A stretch of 32,380 bases of DNA from Lachnospiraceae bacterium (GTDB lineage: Bacteria; Bacillota; Clostridia; Lachnospirales; Lachnospiraceae), in contig CASJPF010000040.1 in the NCBI GenBank assembly GCA_949383255.1, positions 1-32,380 on the forward strand, written 5' to 3'. Of this stretch, positions 31,404 through 32,380 are shown piece after piece. Numbering within the stretch: position 1 is the first letter of the stretch; each line of letters begins with the position of its first letter. Made by a program: the position numbers and the translations under genes. The notes under the pieces were generated by a model. It was not told the origin of the DNA. It ran no database searches and was given only the letters and a program-made list of their open reading frames with translations.

Positions 31404-32380
31404 TTATATATCACTGCTAGTGTTGTTCTCCTCGCCAGTATTATCACCTTCACCACTATTGTCACCGCTATCACTAGAGTTTCCACCTTCATCTGGCGTT
31501 TCTGATTCGGGTTCTTTGGTTATTGTCAGATTTACGCTAGACTGCGTTGTGGCAATACCAAGTTGATATACAGCATTTTGCTGATATTCAAATGTTACTG
31601 TATTACCCTGCTGTTCGTCTGTACCACTGTTTGGTATATTTACTACTTCTTCTCTGTCTTGATACAATTTTAGTGTTACACTTGTACTTGATGTACTAAT
31701 TGTATACTTGCCTTCTGCAATATTCTCTCCAAAAGCCAACCATACTTTCCCCTCTTCACCAGAAGTATTTGTTGTTATTGTTTTGGTATTACTATTATTC
31801 TCAATAGACGTAATATCCCAAATCGCCCACGAAGGCTGCACGTTACAAGTTAATTCTCCATGATTAGTTTGATAAATACGAACCAATACTTGAGCTCCCT
31901 TATTAAGAATTATGTTGGTAATTTTTCCTTCACTTCCGCTAGAAAAATATGTACCATAATTACTATTATTTGGCGAGATCTGTGTAAGCTGCGAATCCTC
32001 CATCTGATACAAATACATATATCCATAGTTGCTTGGTTCTGATACAGTAAAGGTATAAACTCCATCTTCTTCTGCTGTATAGGATATCTAATTTTCCTCA
32101 CTCACTGCAATACTTAACTCTATTGGCTCATTCTGATTGGAACCTCCAATTTTGCCACCATCTGTCTCAGTATACTTATATGCATATACATATGTCATAC
32201 TGTTTAAATCTGAATTTCCATTGTTGGTTATGCTAAAAATATAAGGTCTGCCCGGGGTTAATTTAATCACATTATAGAAATTTCCCTTGTCATCTTTTTG
32301 TGCAGTACCTAATGTATAAGCGGAAACTGGACCTATGTCAATACTTTGGACACAAAAAGTTGAAAGTTTATGCTGATTTT
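31404..32380 (-). pseudogene. Secreted or surface protein, 3' part, with an in-frame amber stop
   Basis: The frame is open from the right edge (about 97 codons) to a TAG at 32088-32090, then continues in the same frame for about 227 codons to a TAA at 31404. The sequence on both sides fits one protein: LSIAVSEEN, stop, ISYTAEEDGVYTFTV. A CAG or CAA to TAG change would explain it. Repeated beta-rich modules (TPGRPYIFSITNNG; EEDGVYTFTVSEPSNYG; GEEGKVWLAFGE) resemble pre-peptidase or Ig-like surface modules. The end is a Gly/Ser/Asp/Glu-rich linker (PDEGGNSSDSGDNSGEGDNT) without LPXTG or hydrophobic anchor. The start lies outside the window. A sequencing error or readthrough is not excluded. Confidence 0.65.

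Noticed and set aside
1..32380. Complete defence, toxin-antitoxin or secondary-metabolite system
   Set aside because: No nuclease-methylase, toxin-antitoxin pair, synthetase or prophage module is encoded; the genes are mostly metabolic, regulatory or membrane functions.

Overview
The window reads as low-GC, spore-forming Firmicutes chromosome, most likely Lachnospiraceae (Clostridia). The pointers are a spmB sporulation gene, a nadA-nadB-nadC-niaR operon, BlaI/M56 regulation, an MsmK/UgpC-type sugar ABC ATPase beside a CdaR-type regulator and YesL, an HPr paralogue that keeps Ser46, AGGAGG-type ribosome sites with frequent TTG and GTG starts, and many small intergenic palindromes. The assignment comes from gene content only.

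Layout. 1-524: 3' part of a mobilization relaxase that breaks off inside its conserved region, so the left edge is a decayed mobile element. 745-2604 (-): BlaI-type repressor and M56 membrane peptidase. 2847-5088 (-): HIT protein, then a rhomboid protease coupled by an ATGA overlap to a flavodoxin-SCP2 fusion. 5480-9199 (+): XRE regulator, MFS transporter (ATGA overlap), small membrane protein, SH3-like exported protein and NrdG-type radical SAM activase; this block lies between two imperfect direct repeats and contains a 164-nt imperfect palindrome. 9269-16242 (-): protein of unknown function, CdaR-like regulator, orphan sugar ABC ATPase, YesL, HD-GYP protein, GNAT acetyltransferase and a Crh-like HPr paralogue, with a 59-bp tandem hairpin array upstream of the acetyltransferase. 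16468-19653 (-): OmpR-type response regulator and hybrid histidine kinase. 19884-20411 (-): spmB without spmA. 20622-21365 (+): LytTR regulator, followed by a candidate structured RNA on the minus strand (about 21365-21487). 21635-25919 (-): the de novo NAD operon nadA-nadB-nadC-niaR and RNase HI. 26256-27595 (+): TSCPD protein and a stand-alone murG. 27684-30785 (-): cytoplasmic GH2-family enzyme. 31404-32380 (-): 3' part of a surface or secreted protein gene interrupted by one in-frame amber codon.

How the parts fit. The best-defined unit is NAD synthesis: L-aspartate oxidase and quinolinate synthase make quinolinate, quinolinate phosphoribosyltransferase converts it to nicotinate mononucleotide, and the 3H-domain repressor NiaR presumably closes a niacin feedback loop. 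The stretch 10.3-16.3 kb carries parts of carbon-uptake control: shared sugar ABC ATPase, YesL, sugar-diacid-type regulator and a Crh-like signalling protein. No complete new defence or biosynthetic system is visible.

The most unusual material is intergenic. It includes a pseudoknot-capable RNA whose wobble pairs and promoter agree on one strand, a family of CGAGTAGG hairpin repeats one of which supplies a transporter's C-terminus, long palindromes, the terminator-like tandem array, and repeats flanking the 5.4-9.3 kb operon. No rRNA, tRNA or CRISPR array was seen.
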